51,793 bases of DNA from Clostridia bacterium (GCA_017448545.1 JAFSLH010000015.1:1-51793), one strand, 5' to 3'. Counted from the first letter of the stretch, positions 26,273 to 33,740 are shown. Translations and numbers: made by a program. The notes: generated from the sequence alone by a model not told the origin.

Positions 26273-27244
26273 TTACACGATGGGTTCATAGCCGTCGGGA
26301 ATCGCGACGCCGACGGTCTCGCTGTTCGCAGCGTTGTAGAGACGGCCGAACGGCGCATACCGGATTTCCATATCGCCCGGGTTCTTGCCGTTCACAAGGA
26401 TCTCATACGCCATTTCGCCGGTCACGCGGCCAAGCTCATAGTAAGAGATTGACAGCGTTGCGATGCCGCAGTGACGGCAGATCGACTCTTCGCCCGCCAG
26501 GATCGGCGTCTTGGACGTGTTCGCGATGTTGTTGATCAGCTCTGCGTTCGAAGCGGCGGTGTTGTCGGTCGGGACATAGATGACGTCGCACTCGTCGCAC
26601 GCGGTCTGCGTAACGGCGGCCAGGTCGTTCGAATCGGCGAACGTGAACTCCACAACGGTGTAGCCCATCGCCTTGGCCGCTGCGCCGTAGGCCGCCGCCT
26701 GTACCTTGGAGTTCGCTTCCGCGGAGCAATAGAGGATGCCGAGCGTCTTGGCGTCCGGGAAAAGCTCCTGCAGAATCTTCGCCTGCTCCTCTTCGGGCAC
26801 GCGGTCGGACGTACCGGTGACGTTCGTGCCGGTCTTGGCGCCGAAGTTGTCGATGCCGAGCGCCGCGCCGTAATCCGTGACGGACGTGCCGACGACCGGG
26901 ATCTTGTTCGTCGCAGCCTGCGCCGCCTGCACTGCCGGCGTTGCGTTGGCCATGATCAGATCGACTTCCTCGCTGACGAACTGGTTGCAGATCGTCGCGC
27001 AGGTCGAAGGATCGCCGGAACCGTTCTTCACATCAAACGCGACTTTGTCGCCGAGCTTCTCCTTCAGAACGTCCATAAAGCCCTGCGTCGCCGCGTCGAG
27101 CGCGTCGTGCTGCACGAGCTGGCAGATGCCGACCGTGTACGTCTTCTCAGCGGAAGCGGCGTTGCCGGAACCGGTGCAGCCAACCGCAGCCAGCAGCAGA
27201 ATCGCGCCGAGTACAAGCGCAAGGATGGATTTTGTCTGTTTCAT
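26273..27244 (-). CDS. Aromatic amino acid (probably tyrosine) ABC importer, binding lipoprotein
   Basis: This 323-residue lipoprotein has a signal ending LLAAVGC (C23). A type I periplasmic-binding fold of the PF04392 family follows, with VGICQLVQHDALDAATQGFMD near the start, then IMANATPAVQAAQAATNKIPVVGTSVTDYG and VIYVPTDNTAASNAELI (cited in parts). Relatives include the tyrosine-binding lipoprotein CD0873 of C. difficile and TrpX-type proteins. It is the first gene of the operon, with AGGAG in front of the start, and its leader carries a complete Tyr-rich attenuator. Tyrosine is therefore the leading substrate candidate; binding data would be needed. Confidence 0.9.
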   Translation of the reverse strand: MKQTKSILALVLGAILLLAAVGCTGSGNAASAEKTYTVGICQLVQHDALDAATQGFMDVLKEKLGDKVAFDVKNGSGDPSTCATICNQFVSEEVDLIMANATPAVQAAQAATNKIPVVGTSVTDYGAALGIDNFGAKTGTNVTGTSDRVPEEEQAKILQELFPDAKTLGILYCSAEANSKVQAAAYGAAAKAMGYTVVEFTFADSNDLAAVTQTACDECDVIYVPTDNTAASNAELINNIANTSKTPILAGEESICRHCGIATLSISYYELGRVTGEMAYEILVNGKNPGDMEIRYAPFGRLYNAANSETVGVAIPDGYEPIV

Positions 27245-27283
27245 TGGGAATGATCTCCTTTTCTTGATTGTCCTTTGGTGCGT

Positions 27284-27374
27284 AAAAAAGCCGCACAGTC
27301 ATTTGTGCGGCGGATTACCTTTTGGGCTTCCGGTTACAAACACAAACGACTGCTTTAACGGTTGCTAAAGTAGT
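27284..27374 (-). promoter_or_regulatory. Tyrosine attenuator: antiterminator and terminator
   Basis: Minus-strand coordinates are used. Strand 1 (27374-27366) pairs with strand 2 (27357-27349), overlapping the last Tyr codons and the leader stop codon. Strand 2 extended (27352-27341, CAGTCGTTTGTG) pairs with strand 3 (27307-27296, CACAAATGACTG) over 12 bp with one wobble. Strand 3 also pairs with strand 4 in the terminator GCCGCACA / TGTGCGGC (27311-27304 and 27297-27290), followed by TTTTTT (27289-27284). The alternatives exclude each other, as in classic ribosome-mediated attenuation. Confidence 0.88.
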
Positions 27375-27411
27375 AATAATAGCCGTATGCGTATGCGAAC
27401 CGAACTGCCAT
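27355..27411 (-). CDS. Tyr-rich leader peptide of the attenuator
   Basis: An 18-codon reading frame encodes MAVRFAYAYGYYYYFSNR. Six of 18 codons are Tyr (27393, 27387, 27381, 27378, 27375 and 27372 are their first bases) and two are Phe. GAAAGG (27426-27421) lies 9 bases before the ATG, and the promoter is 31 bases upstream. A ribosome stalled for Tyr-tRNA over codons 11-14 would cover strand 1 and free strand 2 for the antiterminator. A ribosome reaching the stop codon (27357-27355) would cover strand 2 and let the terminator form. Confidence 0.88.
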   Translation of the reverse strand: MAVRFAYAYGYYYYFSNR

Positions 27412-27441
27412 ACCTCAAAACCTTTCGGAAGAGATACGGTA

Positions 27442-27470
27442 ACTGTACCACTTGTCCTGTCGAAAGTCAA
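27442..27470 (-). promoter_or_regulatory. Promoter of the attenuated ABC importer operon
   Basis: Minus-strand TTGACT (27470-27465), a 17-base spacer and TACAGT (27447-27442). Transcription would begin near 27435, about 24 bases before the leader peptide start codon. Confidence 0.72.
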
Positions 27471-27564
27471 CCCGTATTTTTCACATTTTATATATTTTAT
27501 ACCATGCGCCGTTTGTTCCGGCATTTTTCTACGCCCGGGCGGCATATTTTTCCGAAAAAACGTG

Positions 27565-27593
27565 TTCCCCTGCGGCAGAATCTGTGCTATACT
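27565..27593 (+). promoter_or_regulatory. Promoter of the DUF2156 gene
   Basis: An extended -10 element TGC-TATACT (27585-27593) is preceded at 17 bases by a weak TTCCCC (27565-27570). Expected transcription start is about 27600, essentially at the start codon. Confidence 0.6.
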
Positions 27594-27601
27594 GCTATTA
27601 T

Positions 27602-28510
27602 ATGGAAGAAACAGGATCGAAGGCCGTCGGCTTTGTGCCGCTGACAGAACAAAATATCCTCACGCTTGCGCCGTATTTTGCGGAAGCGGCGTACGGCGTC
27701 TGCGACAACACGCTCGGCGCGGTCTACCAGTGGCGGCGAAACTACCGGCCGTGGGTTCTGCTCGCGGACGGGTTTCTGTGCCTCCGCGCGTTCTACGAAG
27801 GGTACGGCGAATGCTACACGACGCCGATCGGCGCGGGCTGCATCGACCGCGCGTTTGACCGGATCGAAGCCGACGCGGCGCAGCGGAACCTGCCGCTGCG
27901 GTACTGCGTGGTGCCGGAAGCGGCGCTGCCGGTGCTTTCGGCGCGCTACGGCGACCGGATGACGACGGAAAGCGTGCGAGACTGGGCCGATTACCTTTAC
28001 GACGCGGAAGCGTTCCGCACCTATGCGGGCAAGTCGCTGCACACGCAGCGGAACCACGTCAACCGCTTTCGGCGCGAGCATCCCGACGCGGCTTTGATCG
28101 ACGTGGAAACCGAAGAGACCGAACGCCTGGTCTGCGCGTTCAATTACCGGTATGCCGAGCAGCACCCGGACAGCGCGCTGATCGAACGGAACGAACTGCG
28201 CGGCGCGTGGGACCTGCTGCAAAAGCGGGCGCAGCTCGGGCAGATCGCCTGCTGTCTGATCGAAAACGGGCAGGTGCTGGCGCTTTCGATCGGCGAAGCG
28301 AAGGGCGACACGCTGTTCGTACACGTCGAAAAGGCGCTGCTGGACGTGCCCGGCGCATACCCTGCGATGGCGCAGGCGTTCGCGCAGCGGTTCCCCGCCG
28401 TGACGACCGTGAACCGCGAGGACGACGGCGGCGATCCGGGGCTCCGCTATTCCAAGCTGCAGTATAAGCCGAGAGCACTTTTGGAAAAGTATCTCGTCAC
28501 GATCACATAA
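27602..28510 (+). CDS. DUF2156 (MprF C-terminal-like) protein
   Basis: The 302-residue protein matches the DUF2156 family, which has two tandem GNAT-like folds related to the aminoacyl-transferring part of MprF. Visible blocks are GAVYQWRRNYRPWVLLADGFLCLRA at the start, then AEYLYDAE-like YLYDAEAFRTYAGKSLHTQRNHVNRFRREHP (cited in part: GKSLHTQRNHVNRF) and NREDDGGDPGLRYSKLQYKPRALLEKY near the end. Stand-alone members lack membrane helices; their reaction is unknown. The ATG at 27602 has no Shine-Dalgarno sequence and lies 8 bases from the -10 box, so the mRNA may be leaderless. Confidence 0.85.
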   Translation: MEETGSKAVGFVPLTEQNILTLAPYFAEAAYGVCDNTLGAVYQWRRNYRPWVLLADGFLCLRAFYEGYGECYTTPIGAGCIDRAFDRIEADAAQRNLPLRYCVVPEAALPVLSARYGDRMTTESVRDWADYLYDAEAFRTYAGKSLHTQRNHVNRFRREHPDAALIDVETEETERLVCAFNYRYAEQHPDSALIERNELRGAWDLLQKRAQLGQIACCLIENGQVLALSIGEAKGDTLFVHVEKALLDVPGAYPAMAQAFAQRFPAVTTVNREDDGGDPGLRYSKLQYKPRALLEKYLVTIT

Positions 28511-28528
28511 AATTTCAGGAGGAGAACT

Positions 28529-29443
28529 ATGAAAAAACCGATTCTTTTGATTATGGCGGCGGGTATGGGCAGCCGCTTCGGCGGGCTCAAGCAGATCGAG
28601 CCGATCGACGAGCAGAACCACGTCATCATCGACTACTCGATTTTCGACGCAAAGCGCGCGGGCTTTGAAAAGATCGTCTGCATCATCAAGCCGGAGATCG
28701 AAGCGGATTTCGAGGAGCGCATCGGCAAGCGCATCCGTCCGTTCGTGAATCTGGTCTATGCCTACCAGACGCCGGACAAGCTCCCCGCCGGGTACGGCAT
28801 TCCGGAAGGCCGCGTCAAGCCCTGGGGCACCGCGCACGCGATCCTTTGCGCCAAGGACGCGCTCGACGCGCCGTTCGCCGTTCTGAACGCCGACGATTTC
28901 TACGGCGCGGACGCGTTCCGCAAGATTTACGACTACCTCGCGGTCGAGCGGCCCGAGAGCGACAACGCGATGGTCGCCTATCAGCTCGGCAACACGCTTT
29001 CCGATTATGGCTCCGTTGCGCGCGGCGTTTGCGAAGTCGGCCCGGACGGCAAACTGCAGTCGCTGACCGAGCGGCTGAAGATCGTCAAGCAGGGCGACGC
29101 CGCGGCGTTCACCGAGGACGACGGCGCAACGTGGGAACCGCTCGCGTTTGATACGCCGGTTTCGATGAACCTGTTCGGCCTACAGCCGTCCGTGCTCGAC
29201 GAGTTCGAGAAGCGGTTCCCGGCCTGGCTCGACGAGAACCTGCCGAAGAACCCGATGAAGTGCGAATATCTGCTCCCGCGCGTTCTCGACGACCTGATGC
29301 GCGAAGGCAAAATCACGATCGAAATGCTCACGACGACCGCGCGCTGGCACGGCGTGACGAACCGCCCGGACCTCCCGATCCTGCAGGCGGCGATCAAGAA
29401 GATGCAGGACGACGGCCTGTACCCCGTCGAGCTCTGGAAATAA
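28529..29443 (+). CDS. Sugar-nucleotidyltransferase family protein
   Basis: This 304-residue cytoplasmic protein has a GT-A nucleotidyltransferase fold: LIMAAGMGSRFGGLKQIEPI at the N-terminus (nucleotide-binding loop) and VLNADDFYGADAF holding the metal-binding Asp. It probably makes an NDP-sugar from a sugar 1-phosphate; family relatives are often paired with an N-acetylhexosamine kinase, which is missing here. AGGAGG lies 7 bases before the start. The gene begins 18 bases after the DUF2156 gene and ends with a strong terminator, so the two are likely co-transcribed. Confidence 0.85.
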   Translation: MKKPILLIMAAGMGSRFGGLKQIEPIDEQNHVIIDYSIFDAKRAGFEKIVCIIKPEIEADFEERIGKRIRPFVNLVYAYQTPDKLPAGYGIPEGRVKPWGTAHAILCAKDALDAPFAVLNADDFYGADAFRKIYDYLAVERPESDNAMVAYQLGNTLSDYGSVARGVCEVGPDGKLQSLTERLKIVKQGDAAAFTEDDGATWEPLAFDTPVSMNLFGLQPSVLDEFEKRFPAWLDENLPKNPMKCEYLLPRVLDDLMREGKITIEMLTTTARWHGVTNRPDLPILQAAIKKMQDDGLYPVELWK

Positions 29444-29455
29444 CCAAAAACAATG

Positions 29456-29488
29456 CACCGGAGAGGGCTCCTCTCCGGTGTGTTGTTT
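29456..29488 (+). terminator. Terminator after the nucleotidyltransferase gene
   Basis: CACCGGAGAGG and CCTCTCCGGTG form a perfect 11-bp stem around GCT, followed by TGTTGTTT. Confidence 0.82.
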
Positions 29489-29501
29489 CATAACGGGGAA
29501 T

Positions 29502-29673
29502 AACACAGGGGGACGGTTCTTCTGTGTTCTCTGAACACAGGGGGACGGTTCTTCTGTGTTCTCTTTGTCGCATAATCAAGCTAACATTTACACAGCAAGA
29601 ACCGTCCCCGCTGTGTTTGTCCCCGCTGTGTTCTCATTCTCCTGTCAACACAAAAGAACCGTCCCCTTGTGTT
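29502..29673. repeat. Cluster of REP-like GGGGACGGTTCTT palindromes
   Basis: Two direct copies (29502-29528 and 29534-29560, 32-base period) and two inverted copies (29590-29617 and 29647-29673) share the core GGGGACGGTTCTT and AACACAG...CTGTGTT ends. A partial copy is at 29618-29632. I recall the same motif scattered through many Clostridia genomes as an interspersed repeat. No transposase is nearby. The cluster fills the 238-base gap between two convergent units. Confidence 0.82.
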
Positions 29674-29681
29674 CGTGTTGC

Positions 29682-30230
29682 CTAAAACCACATCTCATAA
29701 TAATAGTAGGATGTAGTAATTCTTTTGAAGAACACGGAATTGTCCCCGTCTGTTTGCTCCCAGAAATAGGTATCTTGATCCATTACACAAATCTCGCCTG
29801 TCGCGTCGGCGGGCAGGAGGTCTTGTATTGTAATGCTTTCATCCGGTGAATAGAGAAATCCAATGCTTGAAGAAACAGAACCCCATCCGCCAAAGTCGAG
29901 TGCGTTATTGCGTGTTGTAATTCCTCGTAAACCTTTTAGTTCCTTGAATGGAGTTTGTAATTCTTCTACGGTATTCTGTGTGTTGATCATCTCCCCATTC
30001 AGATCGGTTTTTTCGATTTTTTCGGAATTGATATAGAGAAAAGAAGTATTCTCGTCTTTTATCTCTGCAACCGCCTCATAGCAATTCCGAATACATGCGT
30101 CATTGTCCTGAACCAATTTGGAAATCTTTGCGAATTTTGACCTGCTATATCCTTCCTGACTCGAACAGTTACATCCGAAAGCCAGAATCAGAAAAGACAA
30201 AACAATACAAATCAAGACTTTTCGTTTCAT
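29682..30230 (-). CDS. Hypothetical lipoprotein, AT-rich
   Basis: The 182-residue protein starts with a lipoprotein signal whose lipobox ends LAFGC. I chose the start at 30230 because GGAGA precedes it by 6 bases; an ATG at 30248 is also in frame. The mature part is mixed alpha/beta and ends in an aromatic motif TTSYYYYEMWF. I do not recognise the family. The DNA is clearly more AT-rich than its surroundings, and rare codons are used, which suggests recent acquisition. The next gene upstream encodes a protein with a similar C-terminal aromatic patch. Confidence 0.75.
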   Translation of the reverse strand: MKRKVLICIVLSFLILAFGCNCSSQEGYSRSKFAKISKLVQDNDACIRNCYEAVAEIKDENTSFLYINSEKIEKTDLNGEMINTQNTVEELQTPFKELKGLRGITTRNNALDFGGWGSVSSSIGFLYSPDESITIQDLLPADATGEICVMDQDTYFWEQTDGDNSVFFKRITTSYYYYEMWF

Positions 30231-30263
30231 CAACATTCTCCGTTTCATGTGATCAGGATCAAT

Positions 30264-30692
30264 TCAGTCCATATATGTCTTATAGTAATACAGATTCCGA
30301 GCGGCTCGCTTGATTGACCATAACCCGTCCATGTTGACACTTGAACCATTCCCATAAATCAGTCCGTATTCATCGTCCAATGCTGCACTCAAAACGAAGA
30401 ACAGCATGTCGTTTTGACGGTAGACCCGCATCACGCGTTTACAGAACAATGGACTGACCGAAATCGTTTTCTCGTTCCCGTCGGTTCTTTGCACAAGGAT
30501 CTTTCCGGCTTCCCGGTCATAAACGATTGCACGGTATTCCTGTGCTTCGATCCAGTCGGACACCTTCTGCGCTTCTGATTCTATGCGGTCATTCTCTTTG
30601 GAAGCGTTCGCCCTGATCACGACGGCAAGGACGATTGCAGCGATGACGGTGAGCGCGCATAGAATCACGATCAGCTTCTTCCGGTGATGCAT
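30264..30692 (-). CDS. Hypothetical membrane-anchored protein
   Basis: The 142-residue protein has one N-terminal membrane helix (about residues 7-28), then an exported charged domain. Its C-terminus, LWSIKRAARNLYYYKTYMD, resembles the end of the downstream lipoprotein (KRITTSYYYYEMWF), so the two may be distant paralogues. I do not recognise a named family. It lies between two lipoprotein genes on the same strand, with 33- and 30-base gaps, probably one transcript. Confidence 0.68.
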   Translation of the reverse strand: MHHRKKLIVILCALTVIAAIVLAVVIRANASKENDRIESEAQKVSDWIEAQEYRAIVYDREAGKILVQRTDGNEKTISVSPLFCKRVMRVYRQNDMLFFVLSAALDDEYGLIYGNGSSVNMDGLWSIKRAARNLYYYKTYMD

Positions 30693-30722
30693 ACTGCCGC
30701 GCCTCGGTTCGCCGTGCTCCGA

Positions 30723-31172
30723 TCACGCTTCGGGGCGGGACTGTTGCTGCACCGTGAGCCGATAGCCGTCCGCCGCGCTGCCCTCGATCGTGAAATCGTA
30801 TGCCCAGCCGTCCGCCATCGACAGCGTGACCGATCCGACGGTCTGTTCCGCGGCTTCGTCGCCCGGCTCGGTCGTGATCGAAACCGTCACTTCCACGGCT
30901 TCGCGATCCGGCAGCCCGGACAGCTCTTCCGCCGTCCAGCCGAACGTGTAGGCGTCCCGGATCGCGGTTCCGTCGGCGTTCATTACGCTCGAGCTCGCCC
31001 GGACGTCGCCTTCGGGGCCGTACGCCAGCGTTATCGAATACACGGGCTCCGCCGTTTTCGCCGTCACGTCGATCCGGACGGCACAGTCCTCCTCGCAGCC
31101 CGCCGTACAGCCGACCGCGAGCAGAAGAAACAGCGCGCAAAGCGCCGCCAGAATGTTCCATTGTCGTTTCAT
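30723..31172 (-). CDS. Hypothetical lipoprotein
   Basis: This 149-residue lipoprotein has a lipobox ending LAVGC (C22) and a beta-rich mature region of normal host base composition (EPVYSITLAYGPEGDVRASSSVMNADGT, cited in part). No catalytic motif is visible. Strong AGAGAGG lies before the start. It is the first gene of a three-gene minus-strand cluster of exported proteins whose function is unknown. Confidence 0.75.
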   Translation of the reverse strand: MKRQWNILAALCALFLLLAVGCTAGCEEDCAVRIDVTAKTAEPVYSITLAYGPEGDVRASSSVMNADGTAIRDAYTFGWTAEELSGLPDREAVEVTVSITTEPGDEAAEQTVGSVTLSMADGWAYDFTIEGSAADGYRLTVQQQSRPEA

Positions 31173-31299
31173 ACTCGACCTCTCTTTTGCAGTATTTTAC
31201 GATCGCATCTGTATCATACCATTCTATTCATTGTTTGTCAACCGTTTTTTATTGATTTTCAATATTTGCAGGGGCAGGGCACAGAGTGGGCTTTTCCGG

Positions 31300-31327
31300 T
31301 TGCTTTTCGTGCAAATTCTGTTATACT
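31300..31327 (+). promoter_or_regulatory. Promoter of the cyclophilin-like-domain gene
   Basis: TTGCTT (31300-31305), a 16-base spacer and TATACT (31322-31327) with an extended TGT context, 37 bases before the start codon. Confidence 0.68.
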
Positions 31328-31364
31328 GTGGATAGACGCAAAAGCGGCTTACGGAGGTGGCTCT

Positions 31365-32501
31365 ATGAAGAAATGGTGGATCATTCTGCTGATCGTACTG
31401 GGCGCATTGCTGACGCTTGCCGTGATGATCGCGGCGATCGCTGCTGTGCTGCAGTACCGGCTGCGGATCGAACAGCCGATGGACGGGCCGGGCATGTTCT
31501 ACGAAGTGGTGGTCGACGAGCTCGACTACTGGGAATACGACAACGTGAACGGCGGAACGTACCACATCACGGCGACGCGCGGCGACGTTGTGCATCTTGT
31601 CATGGAGCGCAAGGCGAACCCCGACGCCGAGCCGGTTCGGCTGGAGGCGGACGCGGACAAGGAACTGCTGAAGCAGATCGGCGATGCGATTGCGGAAGGC
31701 GGGCTGGAAAACGCGTCGCGGCTGCCGGAGCGCGACCCGTACCGGATGCCGGACACCACCTCGCAGATGAAGGTCAAAGAGCCGTACTGGGAGTTCACGG
31801 TGACGTCGCTGATGGATCTGCCCGCAGACGCATGGGACGGCTGGAACAAGGTCGTCAAGCTGCTGCAGGACGCGCTGAACGAACCGCTGTACAAGGTCGA
31901 TTACGGAACGCGGATGTTCGACTTCCCCAACGCGCGCGAAGCGTACCCTGCCGGCACGGCCGTCGTGCTGTACTTTGACAGGATCGCAACCGATACGGAT
32001 TATTCGTTCTATCTGGACGGCGAGCCGCTGCGCTATTCGTTCGACGACGCGTTCGGGATTCTGCTCACCTTTACGATGCCGGCGCACGACGTGACGCTGG
32101 AAGTAAAGCAGCGCAACAGCATGATGATCGACCCGCTGGCGAACAACAGGCACAACATCACCGTCACGATCGGCGGGCAGACCGTTTCGGGCTACCTCTA
32201 CAGCAACTTTTCCGGCGACACGCTTTGGGAACAGCTGCCGCTGACGCTGACGGCCGAAAACCGGGCCGGGCGCGAACTGTGCGGCGTTCTGGGGCCGGAT
32301 GCGCTGCCGTCGCCGGACAGCGAAACGGACGGGTTCGAGATCGGCGATCTCGTGTATCTGCCGGCGGAAGGCGGGCTTGCGATTCTCTACGCGCAGGACG
32401 GCGAGCGGTTCGACCGGCAGCCGCTCGGCCGGATCGAGGACGATCTTTCATTCCTCGCCGACGTTACGGAAGCGACCGTGACGATCGCGCGCGCGGAGTG
32501 A
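31365..32501 (+). CDS. Membrane-anchored protein with C-terminal cyclophilin-like domain
   Basis: The 378-residue protein has one N-terminal membrane helix (about residues 4-27), an extracellular region of unknown fold (30-265) and a C-terminal domain from about residue 268 (NITVTIGGQTVSGYLYSNFSGDTL, cited in part). That domain matches cyclophilin-like fold proteins, with GDLVYLPAEGGLAILY typical of the family. The function is unknown. Such domains are rarely isomerases. The start at 31365 follows GGAGG. It is a single gene. Confidence 0.78.
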   Translation: MKKWWIILLIVLGALLTLAVMIAAIAAVLQYRLRIEQPMDGPGMFYEVVVDELDYWEYDNVNGGTYHITATRGDVVHLVMERKANPDAEPVRLEADADKELLKQIGDAIAEGGLENASRLPERDPYRMPDTTSQMKVKEPYWEFTVTSLMDLPADAWDGWNKVVKLLQDALNEPLYKVDYGTRMFDFPNAREAYPAGTAVVLYFDRIATDTDYSFYLDGEPLRYSFDDAFGILLTFTMPAHDVTLEVKQRNSMMIDPLANNRHNITVTIGGQTVSGYLYSNFSGDTLWEQLPLTLTAENRAGRELCGVLGPDALPSPDSETDGFEIGDLVYLPAEGGLAILYAQDGERFDRQPLGRIEDDLSFLADVTEATVTIARAE

Positions 32502-32555
32502 CTCGCGTTTTACCCGTGTTTTGCCTGAAAAAGCCGGAAAAGCGGAAAATAATGC

Positions 32556-32584
32556 TTGCTTTTTGGGAACGCCGTGTGTATAAT
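32556..32584 (+). promoter_or_regulatory. Promoter of rpmE
   Basis: TTGCTT (32556-32561), a 17-base spacer and a perfect TATAAT (32579-32584) in a GTGTATAAT context, 42 bases before the start codon. Confidence 0.82.
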
Positions 32585-32625
32585 AGCCGATGGTAGTGCA
32601 TTACACGACGAAGGAGTGATAATAC

Positions 32626-32823
32626 ATGAAGAAAGATATTCATCCGTCTTACGGCGAAGCGGTTGTCCGCTGTGCGTGCGGCGAGACCTTCCTCACGGGT
32701 TCCACGAAGGGCGAACTGAAGGTCGAAATCTGCAGCAAGTGCCATCCGTTCTTTACCGGCCGTCAGAAGCTGGTAGACAGCGGCGGAAGAGTCGATCGCT
32801 TCAAGAAGCGGTACGGTCTGTAA
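32626..32823 (+). CDS. rpmE: 50S ribosomal protein L31 (zinc-binding type)
   Basis: The 65-residue protein is full-length bacterial L31: [19 protein letters not shown] at the start, [22 protein letters not shown] in the middle (cited in part), and a basic C-terminus. The CxC and CxxC pairs (C16, C18, C36, C39) mark the zinc-binding C+ form. A ribosome binding site AAGGAG lies 11 bases before the start. It is a single gene between its own promoter and terminator. Confidence 0.97.
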   Translation: MKKDIHPSYGEAVVRCACGETFLTGSTKGELKVEICSKCHPFFTGRQKLVDSGGRVDRFKKRYGL

Positions 32824-32859
32824 GAACGGCTTTTCCAAACGTCCCCATGAACCAATTAC

Positions 32860-32891
32860 GCCGGATCACTACCGATCCGGCTTTTCTTTTT
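32860..32891 (+). terminator. Rho-independent terminator of rpmE
   Basis: GCCGGATC and GATCCGGC form a perfect 8-bp stem around ACTACC, followed by TTTTCTTTTTC. Confidence 0.9.
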
Positions 32892-32932
32892 CTTTTTTTG
32901 CGGCAAATCAGCCGTCTTCTGAACAGCCTGAC

Positions 32933-33139
32933 TCAGTGCTTCTTTTCGAGTTTTGTCTTGTTCCCCTTATGATCGACGATATAGGTATTGTCGAGCTGCG
33001 TCTGCAGGCTTTGGCGAAACTCCGCGATGTACGCCTTGCGCAATTCTGCGCGCTCGGCGTGTTCCTCCGGCGTTAAGCCCTCGTCCGTCTTTGCTTTTCT
33101 GGCCAGTTCGTTGATGCGATCGATATGCTGCTGTTTCAT
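32933..33139 (-). CDS. UPF0291/DUF896 family small protein (YnzC-like)
   Basis: This 68-residue helical protein fits the UPF0291 family of Firmicutes: RINELARKAKTDEGLTPEEHAERAELRKAYIAEFR near the N-terminus and LDNTYIVDHKGN toward the end. Family members form short helical hairpins; YnzC of Bacillus has no firmly assigned function. GGAGGG lies before the start. It is monocistronic, divergent from the HEFGH-protein gene. Confidence 0.93.
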   Translation of the reverse strand: MKQQHIDRINELARKAKTDEGLTPEEHAERAELRKAYIAEFRQSLQTQLDNTYIVDHKGNKTKLEKKH

Positions 33140-33162
33140 ACGCCCTCCGTTCCTTTGGCGTT

Positions 33163-33190
33163 ATTATACCGCAATTTCCGATTTTGTAAA
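33163..33190 (-). promoter_or_regulatory. Promoter of the UPF0291 gene
   Basis: Minus-strand TTTACA (33190-33185), a 16-base spacer and TATAAT (33168-33163), 24 bases before the start codon. A second TATAAT (33251-33256) on the plus strand probably serves the divergent gene, though its -35 box is weak. Confidence 0.72.
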
Positions 33191-33281
33191 GACGAATGAA
33201 TGTTTCGCGGGATTGGGGGCAAAGGCCCTTTTCTTTTTTCGGATTTTTGCTATAATAAAGGAACGGAAAGGAGGAACGCGC

Positions 33282-33728
33282 ATGCTGCATCCCGTGCTGC
33301 AATGGACCTGGGGCTTTTGGCAAAACGCGCTCGGCGGTCTGCTCACGCTTGCGCTTTGGCGCCGTCCGCACGAACGGTTTTTCGGCGCGGTCGTGACGCA
33401 CTGGCGGCTTCGCGGGAGCATGTCGCTCGGCATGTTTCTGTTCCTCGGCCGGCACGCACAGGCCGTAGCGGACGACCCCGCGGCAGGCGACTATAAGCGC
33501 CGCGTACTGGTGCACGAGTTCGGACATTCGATCCAGTCCGCGCTGCTCGGGCCGCTGTATCTGCCGCTCGTCGGGCTGCCGTCCCTGCTTTGGGCGAACC
33601 TGCCCGCCTGCCGACGGTATCGCAGACGGCACGCCGTTTCCTACTACGCCGCATTTCCCGAGAATTGGGCAAACCGGCTCGGCCGGCGCGCGACCGCGCT
33701 GCCCGCCCCCGAACAGAATGTATCATAA
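33282..33728 (+). CDS. Conserved membrane-associated protein with HEFGH motif
   Basis: The 148-residue protein contains RRVLVHEFGHSIQSALLGPLYL, a zinc-peptidase-like HEFGH next to a hydrophobic segment, and ENWANRLGR near the C-terminus. A short conserved N-terminal section (GGLLTLALWRRPHERFFGAVVTHW, cited in part) is also shared by small Firmicutes proteins I have seen labelled hypothetical. The third zinc ligand is unclear, so metalloprotease activity is unproven. The start at 33282 follows AAGGAGG. The clostripain-like gene begins 12 bases downstream and may be co-transcribed. Confidence 0.72.
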   Translation: MLHPVLQWTWGFWQNALGGLLTLALWRRPHERFFGAVVTHWRLRGSMSLGMFLFLGRHAQAVADDPAAGDYKRRVLVHEFGHSIQSALLGPLYLPLVGLPSLLWANLPACRRYRRRHAVSYYAAFPENWANRLGRRATALPAPEQNVS

Positions 33729-33740
33729 GAGAGGAAGCCT

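Noticed and set aside
24493-27244. Tryptophan as the importer substrate
   Set aside because: The family includes Trp importers, but the leader peptide has no Trp codon and six Tyr codons.
27281-27470. T-box riboswitch as the regulator of the tyrosine importer
   Set aside because: No TGGNACCGCG-type T-box sequence and no stem I elements are present. The terminator pairs with an antiterminator next to a Tyr-rich leader peptide.
27315-27545. A 76-codon minus-strand frame across the attenuator
   Set aside because: It begins upstream of the promoter and has no ribosome binding site. The short Tyr leader in another frame with correct spacing and hairpins explains the region better.
29502-29673. 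CRISPR array
   Set aside because: Copies occur in both orientations, spacers are absent or very short, and no cas genes are nearby.
33282-33728. Active M48-type metalloprotease
   Set aside because: Only the HEFGH motif is visible; the third zinc ligand and the usual downstream motifs are missing, so I kept a neutral name.
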